DNA of 64,000 nt from Massilia sp. CF038 (GTDB taxonomy: Bacteria; Pseudomonadota; Gammaproteobacteria; Burkholderiales; Burkholderiaceae_D): assembly GCF_900129765.1 (NCBI RefSeq), contig NZ_FQWU01000008.1:1-64000 (forward strand), read 5' to 3'. Made by a program: the position numbers and the translations under genes. The notes under the pieces were generated by a model. The model did not search any database. It saw only the letters and a program-made list of their open reading frames with translations, and was not told where the DNA came from. How positions within the stretch are numbered: the stretch's first letter is position 1; each line of letters starts with the position of its first letter. Positions 1 to 8,692 of this stretch are shown here, piece by piece.

Positions 1-63
1 ATGGTCGGCGTCATCAAGTCCGGAACCAGATTCGATCCGCAGCTAGCGCTTGCAAAACTCTAG
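1..63 (+). CDS. C-terminal end of a gene cut by the window start
   Basis: Frame 1 is open from the first base and reads 20 residues (MVGVIKSGTRFDPQLALAKL) before TAG at 61-63. The first in-window ATG is at base 1, so the real start probably lies upstream. The basic 'KSGTRFDP' ending faintly resembles the C-terminus of IS110-type transposases, but this is a guess from a very short piece. A palindromic repeat follows within 20 bp. Confidence 0.35.
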   Translation: MVGVIKSGTRFDPQLALAKL

Positions 64-79
64 CTGACACAGTATCTGC

Positions 80-215
80 GAAGGCGGGGACCCATTCCAT
101 GTCCCCGAAGTCGTTCAGCGTGCTATGGGTCCCCGCCTCCGCGAGGACGATGTGCAGGCTGAACTTGCTAACGGTCGCGAGGCGTCGCACCGCCGCCTAC
201 GCGAGGACGATGTGG
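80..215. repeat. REP-like palindromic element with an extra half copy
   Basis: Perfect 14-bp inverted arms AGGCGGGGACCCAT (82-95) and ATGGGTCCCCGCCT (125-138) flank a short loop, followed by GCGAGGACGATGTG. A second half-element ending in the same GCGAGGACGATGTG lies at 191-215. The same blocks recur six more times in the window, always between genes. The 64-303 gap holds nothing else that I can recognise. Confidence 0.8.
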
Positions 216-303
216 GTTGCGTGCGCTGCGAAGGCAGCAGGCTGGTTAGAATTCGACTATCATTTACACCCTTTGGATTTTTCCGCCACTTCAAGTTACG
301 ACC

Positions 304-807
304 ATGATGATCGACCACGCTACAGACCACCCTGCCGACGACAGCGAACCCCTGGTGCAGGAGCCGCGCTTGTGGCAAGGCAATGGCTGGACGGCCAAAG
401 TCATCAAGAACGAGGATGACGAGGGCTGGGCCGTGGCGATGATCAAGGATGGCGAGCCGGAGCCAGCCCTGGTGGGCCCCTGGACCATGGGGCGCGACAA
501 GAAAAACCCGAAGCCGCTCGACACCAACGCCTTCCATACCCTGGTCAAGACCGCGTCCGAGGTATTGCGCCGGCACGAGCAGCAATTGCATGCAATGTTG
601 CACAAGAGTACGGTCGTGACCGTGGGCGGGGCCGAAATCAAGGTCACGCTCGACATCGTGCCCGACGAAGATCATCCGTATGCCTTGCTGACGGCCATCG
701 ATGAATCGGGCGAAAAAATGGCGCAGGTGCGTACGGCGGCCAACTACAAGCTGACGCCCTCGGGCGCGGCAGACTGGGTTGAAAACGGCTTCCGCAAGCC
801 CGCCTGA
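304..807 (+). CDS. conserved hypothetical cytoplasmic protein, 167 aa
   Basis: Acidic soluble protein of 167 residues with no signal peptide or membrane segment. The N-terminal 20 residues are acidic and probably disordered. The middle has a two-stranded pattern ('GWTAKVIKNEDDEGWAVAMIKDG') and the rest looks like a small alpha/beta domain. I do not recognise a named family. It is followed 39 bp later by the sensor kinase gene on the same strand, so co-transcription is possible. The first of two adjacent ATG codons is used as the start. Third-position GC is typical of its neighbours, which supports real coding. Confidence 0.75.
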   Translation: MMIDHATDHPADDSEPLVQEPRLWQGNGWTAKVIKNEDDEGWAVAMIKDGEPEPALVGPWTMGRDKKNPKPLDTNAFHTLVKTASEVLRRHEQQLHAMLHKSTVVTVGGAEIKVTLDIVPDEDHPYALLTAIDESGEKMAQVRTAANYKLTPSGAADWVENGFRKPA

Positions 808-846
808 CCTGCTAGTATTTCCCTAGTGCACCAGACTAGGGGAACC

Positions 847-2229
847 ATGGAAAGCCGCCGACTTCAACGCCTCGAGGCTGTGCAGGCGATGCTGCTGCAA
901 ATTGGCCAGTTGTCGAACACCTGCAGCGACATTCATGCCTTCATTGGCGGCGTGCACCACGCACTGGGACGCATCATGTATGCGGCCAATTTTTACGTGG
1001 CGCTGTCGGACCGTAGCGATGGCAGCGTGCGCTTCGTGTATTTTGTCGACGAACTCGATCCGACCCCGGACCCGGAAGAACGCATCACGCTGGCCTCGCC
1101 CGAACAGTCGCCCACGGCCTGGGTCATCATGCACGCGCAGAACCTGGTAATGCGGCGCGCCGACCAGCAAGGGCGCGGCGCCCACTGGGGCCGCGGCAGC
1201 ACGGCCGAACACTGGATCGGCTCCCCCTTGCTGGACCACCAGCACCAGGCGCTGGGGGCCATGGTGATTCAAAGTTACGATAGCGCGCACACCTTCAGCG
1301 ACGAAGACGAAGCGCTATTCGCGCTGATTGCCAACCATGTTTCAAACGCGCTGCAAGGCTTGCAGAGTGTGGACCGGCTCGAGCGCGCCGTGCGCGAACG
1401 CACTGCCAGCCTGGAACACGAATCGGCGGAACGGGGGCGCGCGCTGGCAGCGCTGCAGCAAGCCCAGTCGGAACTGGTGCGGCAGGAAAAGCTGGCCTCA
1501 CTGGGCCGCCTGGTGGCCGGGGTGGCGCACGAAATCAATACCCCGCTGGGCATCTGCGTGACCGCCACCAGCCATCTGGTGCAGGAGCTCAAACTCACGC
1601 GCGAGGACTTGGCGGCAGGCGCGCTGACCGAAGACGGCTTGCAGAGCTTTTTCGAGATCATCGACCAGTCGCTCAAGATCATGACTACCAATACCCAGCG
1701 CGCCGCCGCGCTGGTGCGCAGCTTCAAGCAGGTGGCGGTGGACCAGTCGTCGGATGCGATCCGCACGTTTGCCCTGAAACCGTATCTGGAAGAAGTGCTG
1801 CTGTCGCTGCAGCCCAAACTCAAGGGCCGCGCCGTCACCGTGGGTTTGACCTGCGACGCGGCGCTGCGGATGGACAGTTTTCCCGGCGCCCTGTCGCAGA
1901 TCGTCACCAACCTGGTGATGAACACGCTGGTGCACGGCTTCGCGCCGGAGCAGGCAGGCAGCATCGTGATCACGGTGCGCGCTGACGACGACGAGGTGCT
2001 GTTTGATTACAGCGACGATGGCGCCGGCATGGACCAGGCCACGCTGGCGCAGCTGTTCGATCCATTTTTCACCACCCGGCGCGGGCAGGGCGGCAGCGGC
2101 CTGGGGGCGCACATTGTCTACAACCTGGTGACCGGCCCGCTGGGTGGCAGCGTGAAGGTGGACAGCGCCCCGGGGCAGGGCTTGCAGTACCAGCTGCGCT
2201 TTCCGCGCAGCCGCCGTCCGCTGAAGTGA
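847..2229 (+). CDS. GAF-domain sensor histidine kinase
   Basis: Cytoplasmic sensor kinase of 460 residues. Residues 1-170 look like a GAF domain, followed by a coiled coil (about 175-215). The HisKA box 'GVAHEINTPLG' puts the phospho-acceptor at His228. The ATPase domain shows an N-box ('TNLVMNTLVHG'), 'DDGAGM', an F-box ('FDPFFTTRR') and a G2 box 'GSGLG'. The ATG at 847 follows AGGGGAACC; an upstream in-frame ATG at 826 lacks this site. There are no membrane segments, so the signal is internal or a small ligand. The next gene is an HD-GYP response regulator on the opposite strand, ending 1 bp away; it is a plausible partner, although the genes are convergent. Confidence 0.9.
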   Translation: MESRRLQRLEAVQAMLLQIGQLSNTCSDIHAFIGGVHHALGRIMYAANFYVALSDRSDGSVRFVYFVDELDPTPDPEERITLASPEQSPTAWVIMHAQNLVMRRADQQGRGAHWGRGSTAEHWIGSPLLDHQHQALGAMVIQSYDSAHTFSDEDEALFALIANHVSNALQGLQSVDRLERAVRERTASLEHESAERGRALAALQQAQSELVRQEKLASLGRLVAGVAHEINTPLGICVTATSHLVQELKLTREDLAAGALTEDGLQSFFEIIDQSLKIMTTNTQRAAALVRSFKQVAVDQSSDAIRTFALKPYLEEVLLSLQPKLKGRAVTVGLTCDAALRMDSFPGALSQIVTNLVMNTLVHGFAPEQAGSIVITVRADDDEVLFDYSDDGAGMDQATLAQLFDPFFTTRRGQGGSGLGAHIVYNLVTGPLGGSVKVDSAPGQGLQYQLRFPRSRRPLK

Positions 2230-2230
2230 A

Positions 2231-3739
2231 TCAGTCGGGCCAGCGCCGGTTGATCTCCACCGCGCGGTCGATGTGGGCAATCAGCAGGTCCACGTATTGC
2301 GGGTCGAGGTGGGCGCCGGCCACGTCGCGCAGGTGGTCGAGCACGCGTTCGATGGGCCAGGCTTCCTTGTAGCAGCGCTTGTGGCACAGGGCGTCGAACA
2401 CGTCGGCCACGGCCACGATGCGCGCATAGCGGTGAATGGCCTCGCCCTTGAGGCCCTGCGGGTAACCGCTGCCATCGTATTTTTCGTGGTGCTGGTGGGC
2501 GATGACGGCAGCAGCCTTCAGGATGGGCCGCTGCGAGCCATCCAGAATCGACAAGCCCACTTCGGGGTGCTGCTGCATGATGGCCCATTCTTCGGGCGTG
2601 AGCTTGCCCGGCTTGAGCAGCACCGCGTCGGGCGTGGCGATCTTGCCGATGTCGTGCATGGGGGCGGCGTGCATCAGCACCGCTGTTTCGTCTTCCGGCA
2701 GACCCGATACTTCGGCCAGCAGGTGGCAGATCTGGGACATGCGGCGCACGTGGTTGCCCGCTTCGCTGGAACGGGACTCGACCACATCACCCAGGCGCAA
2801 AATCAGCTCGGCCTGGGTATCGGTGATTTCCTGGGTCAGCAAAATATTGTCGAAGGCGATGGCCACGCCCGAGCAGAACACTTCCAGCAGCTGGGCATCA
2901 ATGTCGGAAATCTCTTCCACGCCCTTGAGCACCAGCAGCGAGGCTTTGCCGCTGCTGTTGGGGAAGTAGCCCACGTAGGTGTCGCCATGCAGGCGCGAGA
3001 TGCGGTTGCTGCGCGCTTCGTCGAGCTGGGCCAGCAGGTCCGGACCGACCACGTTGGCGCCGATGTCGCCAATCTGGGCCAGCACTTCGTACTCGGTTTC
3101 ACCGCTGACCAGGCTGGCGCCGGAAACGCGCAGCAGCATGCTTTGCTCCAGGCGCAGCAGGGCCACCACTTGCTGCAGCAAGCCGCTGGCAAAATCCTTC
3201 AGATTGCGTTGCTGGAAGATGTGGGCAGAGGCGGCGATGACGCGCTCCAGGCCTTCCCGGTAACTCATTTGCACGCGCCGCGCCTGTTCGACCTGCATGA
3301 TGTCGCGGTAGGCGCGCAGGGCAGCGAAGGTGGTGGTAAACAGCTTGGTGCGATCGAGTTCGGTCTTTTCTTTGTAGTCGTTGATGTCGTAATTGACGAT
3401 CACCCGCTCTTCGGGCGCCTGGCCGGGCTGGCCGGTGCGCAGCACGATGCGGGTGAACTGGTTGTTCAAGTCTTCGCGCATCCAGCGTGCCACTTCCAGG
3501 CCGCTGTCTTCCGCTTCCATGACCACGTCCAGGAACACCAGCGCAATGTCGCTTTCGGACGCCAGGATGTGCTTGGCTTCCTGGCCGCTGTAGGCATGCA
3601 GGAAAGTCAGGGCGCGGCCATCGAGCCGGAAGCGGTTCAGGGTGAGTTTGGTGATGTCGTGGATGTCGGGCTCGTCATCGACCAGCAAGACTTTCCAGGG
3701 GGCGAGTTTGGGCGCAGACGCGGCAGCGAGAAAAGTCAT
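2231..3739 (-). CDS. response regulator with DUF3369 and HD-GYP c-di-GMP phosphodiesterase
   Basis: 502 residues. The N-terminal receiver domain has the acidic pair 'VDDEP' and phospho-acceptor Asp71 ('VFLDVV'). The middle (about 150-320) matches the DUF3369 sensory-type domain often found in this architecture. The C-terminal HD-GYP domain has His362-Asp363 ('MHDIGKIATPD'), 'HHEKYDGSGYP' with the GYP triad at 425-427, and 'VADVFDAL'. All the usual metal-binding and GYP residues seem present, so active hydrolysis of cyclic di-GMP is expected, controlled by phosphorylation. It is tail to tail with the GAF histidine kinase. Confidence 0.93.
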   Translation of the reverse strand: MTFLAAASAPKLAPWKVLLVDDEPDIHDITKLTLNRFRLDGRALTFLHAYSGQEAKHILASESDIALVFLDVVMEAEDSGLEVARWMREDLNNQFTRIVLRTGQPGQAPEERVIVNYDINDYKEKTELDRTKLFTTTFAALRAYRDIMQVEQARRVQMSYREGLERVIAASAHIFQQRNLKDFASGLLQQVVALLRLEQSMLLRVSGASLVSGETEYEVLAQIGDIGANVVGPDLLAQLDEARSNRISRLHGDTYVGYFPNSSGKASLLVLKGVEEISDIDAQLLEVFCSGVAIAFDNILLTQEITDTQAELILRLGDVVESRSSEAGNHVRRMSQICHLLAEVSGLPEDETAVLMHAAPMHDIGKIATPDAVLLKPGKLTPEEWAIMQQHPEVGLSILDGSQRPILKAAAVIAHQHHEKYDGSGYPQGLKGEAIHRYARIVAVADVFDALCHKRCYKEAWPIERVLDHLRDVAGAHLDPQYVDLLIAHIDRAVEINRRWPD

Positions 3740-3813
3740 GGAAAGGATTCCGGTAGAGGGTCGAATCGATTGTAGTACGGCCCTCTGTTATTGACAACAA
3801 GCAAGACGACCTG

Positions 3814-4551
3814 TCATGCATACCTTTTCTGGCAGCGTTCGCAATAAAAGCTGCGCCGGCGCGACTGGCCCAGGTGGCCCTTTTTGAAGGGGATGTGGCA
3901 GCGCGGGCAGGTGGACTTGGTGTGGGCCAGCCAGTGCTGCTTGAGGACGAACTGTTTTTTCCATTCCAGGAAATCGAAGCTGTACTGACGCGCCTGTTCG
4001 ACCAGTTGGCGCAGCTTGGGTGCGGGCAGGTCGCCAATGCGGGCCAGCGGGTGCAGGCGGATGCGGAACAGCACTTCATTCTTGATGATGTTGCCCACGC
4101 CGGCAAAAATGTCCTGGTCGAGCAAGGCGTCGCAGGCCAGCAGATCGGGCGCGGCGCGCAGCTTTTTGCGCGCCAGGGCCGGATCCCAGTCCGGTGACAT
4201 GACGTCGCCGCGCCAGTCGTAGGCGCCGTCCAGATCCGCGTCGATCTGGCGCACCGAGCAGGCGTAGAAATTGAGTTCGCTACCGTCGGTGCATTGCAGA
4301 GACAGGCGCGGGGCGCTGGCTTTGCGCTCGTCAATACGATAGCTGCCAAACAGCATGAAGTGGATGCGCAGGGCGGTGTTCGGCAAGGCAATCAGAAATT
4401 GCTTGCCGAAGCTGCGCACGGCTTTGATTTTGGCGCCTTCCAGGCTGGGCAGGTCGAGGGTGCGCGTGTTGCCTTCCGCGCGGGCGATGGTCTTGCCCTT
4501 GAAGCGCGCCGCTTCCTCGCGCAGGATGACAATGGATGGGCCTTCCGGCAT
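3814..4551 (-). CDS. nei: Fpg/Nei family DNA glycosylase (endonuclease VIII-like)
   Basis: 245 residues beginning MPEGP, so the catalytic Pro2 and Glu3 and the conserved Lys50 ('FGKQF') are present. The H2TH region follows ('GVGNIIKNEVLF'). The C-terminal zinc finger has paired cysteines at about 215/218 and 237/240. This is the base-excision-repair family that removes oxidised bases and nicks the abasic site. The opening and 'FYACS' block look more like the Nei branch than MutM. The start has an ideal ribosome site (AAGGAGG, 5 bp away). It is divergent from the DUF3016 gene. Confidence 0.9.
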   Translation of the reverse strand: MPEGPSIVILREEAARFKGKTIARAEGNTRTLDLPSLEGAKIKAVRSFGKQFLIALPNTALRIHFMLFGSYRIDERKASAPRLSLQCTDGSELNFYACSVRQIDADLDGAYDWRGDVMSPDWDPALARKKLRAAPDLLACDALLDQDIFAGVGNIIKNEVLFRIRLHPLARIGDLPAPKLRQLVEQARQYSFDFLEWKKQFVLKQHWLAHTKSTCPRCHIPFKKGHLGQSRRRSFYCERCQKRYA

Positions 4552-4702
4552 GGTATTCCTCCTTGCTATCCATTTTGTCGGGGAATGTTCTACGGCTGTG
4601 TGCGCAGCCTAACAATTCGATACAAACTGGGGACAATGCGGCTCTGGCAGGGCGCGCAAAAGGGCGTATATTGGTTTATAACCTGTACGAAAGGAAGCAA
4701 TC

Positions 4703-5194
4703 ATGAGGAACTTGATCCGGCCTGCGGCCCTGGCCGCACTGGGATGGATGGCACTGGCCAGCAGCGCGGCGCTGGCCAATCCCGCCACGGTCACCTATGC
4801 CGAACCTGACCAATTTACCGACGTGCCGCGCTCGGCCTGGGATCGGGAGCGCATTCTTAAGCAGTTGAGCGGGCATTTCGATGCGCTGGCGGCCAGGTTG
4901 CCGGCCGGGCAGACGCTCAGTGTGGAGGTGCTGGACCTGGATCTGGCGGGACGGACGTTTCCTGGGGCGATGCGCAATCCCGATCTGCGTGTGATGGGCA
5001 CGGGGGCTGACTGGCCGCATATGCGCTTGCGGTATGCGGTCAAGGAGGGTGACAAGGTGATCAAGAGTGGCGAGGATACGCTGAGCAGCATGAGTTATCT
5101 GGAGCGGATTAATCGCTATGACAAGGGCGATAGTTTGCGGTATGAGAAGGCGATGCTTGATGAGTGGTTCAAGAGCAAGATCGTAGTGGGCTGA
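4703..5194 (+). CDS. secreted DUF3016 family protein
   Basis: 163 residues with a Sec signal peptide ending near 'ALA-NP' (residue 25). The mature part carries the family pattern 'VTYAEPDQFTDV', a central 'LSVEVLDLDLAG' strand, and a conserved 'SYLERINRYDKGDSLRYEK' stretch near the end; I match this to DUF3016, a periplasmic family of unknown function. AAAGGAAG sits 6-7 bp before the ATG. The gene stands alone between Nei (divergent) and a REP-like element. Confidence 0.85.
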   Translation: MRNLIRPAALAALGWMALASSAALANPATVTYAEPDQFTDVPRSAWDRERILKQLSGHFDALAARLPAGQTLSVEVLDLDLAGRTFPGAMRNPDLRVMGTGADWPHMRLRYAVKEGDKVIKSGEDTLSSMSYLERINRYDKGDSLRYEKAMLDEWFKSKIVVG

Positions 5195-5201
5195 TCTGCC
5201 G

Positions 5202-5305
5202 CTACATCCTCCTCGCGAAGGCGCTGGCGCATGCGCCAGCCCTATTCCACGCTGAACGACTTCGGTAGCGTGGTATGGGTCCCCGCCTTCGCGAGGACGA
5301 TGTAG
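5202..5305. repeat. REP-like palindromic element
   Basis: Long inverted repeat with 22-nt arms at 5202-5223 and 5284-5305 (21 of 22 positions pair). The interior contains a separate perfect palindrome CTGGCGCATGCGCCAG at 5224-5239. It fills the gap between two convergent genes, where it may also work as a bidirectional transcript end, though there is no T-run. Confidence 0.85.
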
Positions 5306-5335
5306 GGGCGCTTTTACTTTGCGGGTGCTTTGCCT

Positions 5336-5779
5336 TTAATCAATCCAGTTGGCGCGCGGGAATTTGGCGCGGAATTCTTCGGGCATGACGACCACTTCGC
5401 TGGTCTTGTAGTTGTAGAACACGAAGCCGGATTTGGCCATGGCAATCAGGGTCTTGTCCTTGGGCCGGGTGATGCGGAAGGTGATGTCGCCGCCGTATTT
5501 GTTGAAATCCATGACGCCCACTTCGAACAGCAACTGGTCGCGCGCGTGCGCTTCGCTGCGGTAGGTGGTGGCCAGGTCGGTGACGATGATGCCGGTGCCG
5601 TCGCGTTCGCTCTCGCGCACGCCAAATTCATACAGGAAGCGGGCGCGCGCTTCCGAAATCATGGAAATCATGGAATCGTTGCCCAGATGGTTGGCGCCGT
5701 TGATGTCGGTCACGCGCACCGTCAGCGGGGTGGTGTAGTAGAACTGCTCTTCGGGGAAGTCGAGGTGGAGGCGGGCCAT
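5336..5779 (-). CDS. hotdog-fold acyl-CoA thioesterase
   Basis: 147 residues with the 4HBT/YbgC-like layout: 'TVRVTDINGANHLGNDSMISMISEARARFL' gives the hotdog central-helix region with 'NHLGND', followed by 'VTDLATTYRSEAHARDQLLFEVGV' and 'KSGFVFYNYKTSE'. Such enzymes hydrolyse acyl-CoA thioesters; the substrate cannot be told from sequence. The start chosen (MARLHLDF) removes a long low-quality extension and leaves 22 bp to the MFS gene, making this the last gene of a leftward operon. Confidence 0.85.
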   Translation of the reverse strand: MARLHLDFPEEQFYYTTPLTVRVTDINGANHLGNDSMISMISEARARFLYEFGVRESERDGTGIIVTDLATTYRSEAHARDQLLFEVGVMDFNKYGGDITFRITRPKDKTLIAMAKSGFVFYNYKTSEVVVMPEEFRAKFPRANWID

Positions 5780-5801
5780 GGTGGTCTCGTTTGGTCTCGT
5801 G

Positions 5802-7007
5802 TTAGAGGGGGAAAACGCGCGCGGCAGGCCGCACCGCGCGCACGAAAAAGGCGTAGGACGCCAGGGCGATGAGCAGCAGCATGCCAAACAGCAGGGCCGC
5901 GCCAGCGTGGTGATCGATGACGGCAGCGAGCACCAGCGGGCCGGCCGCCTTGGCCAGCAGCGAGGGGGCCGCCAGCGCGCCGGCAATGGCACCGTAGTTG
6001 CGCGCGCCGAACAGGCTTTGCGGGACGATGCCGCGCACGATGGTGAGAATGCCGTTGGACAGGCCGTACAGGACGCAGAACAGGGCCACGGCCGTTTGCT
6101 GGCGCCCGCATACAAGCAGGGCCAGCAAGGCGGCAGGCAGGGCCGCGAAGCACAGCTTGCCGATGGTGGCCGGCGCCAGGCGCTGGCCCAGTGCCATTTC
6201 GCCCAGGCGCCCCGTCACCTGCATGGGGCCGATCAGGGCAGCCAGCAGGACCACGCTCGCCATGGGGTGGCCCAAGCCGTGCAGGATGGGAATCAGGTGC
6301 ACGGACAGGCCGGAAAAAATGAAGCTGTTGCAGGCAAAGGCGGCCGCCAGGGTCCAGAAGGCGGGGTGGCGCAGGGCTTGCCGCAAGCTCAGGTCGCTGT
6401 CAACGCGGGCGCGCTGCGGCTGGGGCCCGGGCGCCGGGCCGTCCAGCAGCACATGCAGGGGCAGGCACAGCAGCAGCTGCAGCAGGGCGTAGTACCAGAA
6501 GGTGGTGCGCCAGCCGGCGTTGCTGTTCAAGGCCAGGGTCAGTGGCCAGAACACGGTGCTGGCAAAGCCGCCAAACAAGGTCAGGGTGGAGATGGGGCGG
6601 CGCGCCAACGCACCGAACGCATGGATCAGACTGGCGAAAGCCGCTTCATACAGTACCCCGGCCATGGCCACGCCCAGCACGGTCCAGGCCAGCGCATAGC
6701 TGAGGGCGTCGTGCGCGCGGCTGAGCAGGATAAAGCCGAGGCCGCACAGCAGCGAGCCGGCAGCCATCACGTAGCGCCCGCCAAAGCGGTCAATCAGCAT
6801 GCCGGCCGGGGTGCTGGCCAGGCCGGCCACCAGCAGACACCACGAAAAGGCGCCAAAGGTCCAGGCCGACGAGAGGCCCAGGTCGCGCTCGATGTCGCGC
6901 GCCACGATGGCGAAGGCGTAGTACAGCGTGCCCCAGGAAACGATCTGGGTGACGGCGAGGATGGCGATCGGTTTGACGGTGCGGTGGTGTTCCATGGATC
7001 CGCGCAT
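5802..7007 (-). CDS. MFS transporter
   Basis: 401 residues with about 12 hydrophobic segments. The loop between TM2 and TM3 has 'GMLIDRFGGRYV', the usual major-facilitator D-R-x-G-x-R/K type signature. The order of segments fits a small-molecule efflux or uptake carrier of the inner membrane; the substrate is unknown. Two starts are possible: MRGSMEHH at 7007 (used) or MEHH at 6995; neither has a strong ribosome site. It starts 14 bp after the preceding lipoprotein gene, so translation is likely coupled. Confidence 0.85.
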   Translation of the reverse strand: MRGSMEHHRTVKPIAILAVTQIVSWGTLYYAFAIVARDIERDLGLSSAWTFGAFSWCLLVAGLASTPAGMLIDRFGGRYVMAAGSLLCGLGFILLSRAHDALSYALAWTVLGVAMAGVLYEAAFASLIHAFGALARRPISTLTLFGGFASTVFWPLTLALNSNAGWRTTFWYYALLQLLLCLPLHVLLDGPAPGPQPQRARVDSDLSLRQALRHPAFWTLAAAFACNSFIFSGLSVHLIPILHGLGHPMASVVLLAALIGPMQVTGRLGEMALGQRLAPATIGKLCFAALPAALLALLVCGRQQTAVALFCVLYGLSNGILTIVRGIVPQSLFGARNYGAIAGALAAPSLLAKAAGPLVLAAVIDHHAGAALLFGMLLLIALASYAFFVRAVRPAARVFPL

Positions 7008-7021
7008 TGTACCGCCGCGCG

Positions 7022-7336
7022 CTAGGGCTGGGCGGGGGACGGTTCGCGCAGGCGCGTCTTGCGCACCACGCCCTCGGGGCCGAACAGGATCACGAATTCG
7101 GCGGCCTGACCGTGCGGGCGGGCCAGTTGATAGGCCCAGACCTGGTAGCCGCTGTCGAATTGCTGGACCTGGGCCGGACCAAGGGCGGCCTGCACGGACG
7201 CGACGCTGCTGTGGCCAGGCAGCACGGCGGCAGCCACGCGGGCCGGGTCCAGCGCGGGCTGGGTCGGGGCGATGCTGGCGCAGCCGCCCAGCCAGGCCAG
7301 GGTGCACAGCGCGGCGTGGCGGGCCTGGCTCCTCAT
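7022..7336 (-). CDS. small outer-membrane lipoprotein, BamE/SmpA-like
   Basis: 104 residues with a lipoprotein signal (LGGC, cysteine at residue 19). The mature part has the pattern 'PGHSSVASVQAALGPAQVQQFDSGYQVWAYQL', which resembles the two-helix plus beta-sheet fold of SmpA/OmlA proteins, where 'vqaaLG-P' opens the motif. The start overlaps the upstream gene's stop by 4 bp (ATGA at 7333-7336). The function is not known; its membership in the leftward operon suggests an envelope role. Confidence 0.8.
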   Translation of the reverse strand: MRSQARHAALCTLAWLGGCASIAPTQPALDPARVAAAVLPGHSSVASVQAALGPAQVQQFDSGYQVWAYQLARPHGQAAEFVILFGPEGVVRKTRLREPSPAQP

Positions 7337-8124
7337 GGGGTGTCCATGAAGTCAAAGCTGAGCAGGGTGTCGTCGGGCCAGCTGCGGTCCCACAAGGGCG
7401 CGTAGTAACTGCGATCGAGCAAGACCTGGCAGTCGCAGAAGGGCAGGCTGGCGCGGGTCTGGGTGCCGCCTGCGTACAGCATGGCCAGGGGCAAGGTGGC
7501 GCTGCGCGCGCCATGCTGCAGGGTCACGCCAAACACGGGGCGGTCGGCAAAGAACAGATAGTTGCCGTCAGGCTGGCTGCAGACCGCGTCCGGGTCGCTC
7601 AGCCAATCGGCCAGCCAGCCGAACAAGGGCGCGCTGTTGGAGACCAGGCCGGCCGTCATGCCGACCAAACATTCCAGGCGCAGGTCGCCCAGGCGGCGGG
7701 TGCCGGGCGGCAGGCCGGGCGTGGCGACCCAGGCGCGCCAGGTCAGGCTGCTGGTCTTGCGGTTGGCGAGCACGGCGGCGTCTTCGCGTGCAGCCAGCGC
7801 ATCGCGCGGCAACGCGAAACTGCCGTCGGGGGCCAAGGCGATGGGGAGCGACACGGTGTCACCGGCCACGCGCAGGGTGAGGTCGGCCAGCCGCAGGCCG
7901 GGCGCACGGGGCAGCAGGCGAAAGCGCAGCGTGGCAGCGGGCGCCAATGCCTGGTCGCGCGCGAAGCGGTCCATTCCCTGCAGCATTTTTCGATAGGATT
8001 TGTCGACCGGATCGCGCGTGCTGGCGACCTGGACCGATGGCAGCGCCTCGGCCGCCATGGCCAGGCTGGGCAGGAACGCCCAGCTCGCCATAAAAAGTAG
8101 CTGTATGGCAATAAAATTTCGCAT
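7333..8124 (-). CDS. secreted hypothetical protein, 263 aa
   Basis: Signal peptide 1-25 ('SLAMA-AEALP'). The mature protein is about 238 residues, beta-rich, with four cysteines ('LECLVG', 'AVCSQPDG', 'PFCDCQVL') that could form disulphides in the periplasm. I do not recognise the family. The start at 8124 (MRNFIAIQ) is chosen because it gives a proper signal peptide; the open frame extends further but only through the neighbour. Its stop overlaps the following lipoprotein start, so the pair is translationally coupled. Confidence 0.75.
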   Translation of the reverse strand: MRNFIAIQLLFMASWAFLPSLAMAAEALPSVQVASTRDPVDKSYRKMLQGMDRFARDQALAPAATLRFRLLPRAPGLRLADLTLRVAGDTVSLPIALAPDGSFALPRDALAAREDAAVLANRKTSSLTWRAWVATPGLPPGTRRLGDLRLECLVGMTAGLVSNSAPLFGWLADWLSDPDAVCSQPDGNYLFFADRPVFGVTLQHGARSATLPLAMLYAGGTQTRASLPFCDCQVLLDRSYYAPLWDRSWPDDTLLSFDFMDTP

Positions 8125-8155
8125 ATGTCTTGGCGAAATCGTATTGCCTGCTGGC

Positions 8156-8692
8156 TTACCAGTGGCGCGGGCGGCCCGTGTCGAGGTGGACAAATTGCGA
8201 GTCGGGGTAATAGCCGACGCCGCCACCGTTGGCCTTGAGGGCGGCCTTGTGCAGGGCAGCCAGGTCGCGCCCGGGCATCCGGATGTCGATGGCCTTGCCT
8301 TCGAGGTGCATGCTGTGCTTGGCGACGCCGCCACTGGCTGCGGCCAGTTTGGCATTGCTTTCCGGCGAGCGGTAGCCGGAAATGACGTGCAGCACGTCGG
8401 TCCCGCCAAAGCGGGCACTGACGCGGTCCAGCAGGAGCAGCAATTCGGGGTCCATGCTGGCCACCGTGTTGTTGCGGTGGTCGCGCAGCAGCTTGTTGAT
8501 GTCGGCCAGGGCTTCGGGAATGAATTCGCCTTCGGCCCAGAACACGCTCTTGATGCTTTCGCCCGTGTGGGTGTTGTACAGACGCAAGACGCGTTCGTGC
8601 GGCGCGGCAGCGGCAGCGCGCGCCACGGCAGGCACGGACAGGGCGGTGGCCAGCACGGCCGAAGTCTTGAGGAAGGAGCGGCGACGGTTCAT
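8156..8692 (-). CDS. DUF882/M15-like murein peptidase with Tat signal (YcbK-type)
   Basis: 178 residues. The N-terminus 'MNRRRSFLKTS' is a twin-arginine signal peptide with a cleavage region near 'ARA-AAA'. The catalytic domain shows 'HVISGYRSPESN', the zinc motif 'SMHLEGKAIDI' (S-x-H-x-x-G-x-A-x-D) and a final 'FVHLDTG' His, matching DUF882 and the peptidase M15 fold. These proteins are thought to cut peptide cross-links of peptidoglycan. It is the first gene of a leftward operon of five. Confidence 0.9.
   Translation of the reverse strand: MNRRRSFLKTSAVLATALSVPAVARAAAAAPHERVLRLYNTHTGESIKSVFWAEGEFIPEALADINKLLRDHRNNTVASMDPELLLLLDRVSARFGGTDVLHVISGYRSPESNAKLAAASGGVAKHSMHLEGKAIDIRMPGRDLAALHKAALKANGGGVGYYPDSQFVHLDTGRPRHW

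Noticed and set aside
5778-7025. 415-residue ORF antisense to the MFS transporter
   Set aside because: Gln/Gly/Arg-rich shadow of twelve membrane helices on the other strand.
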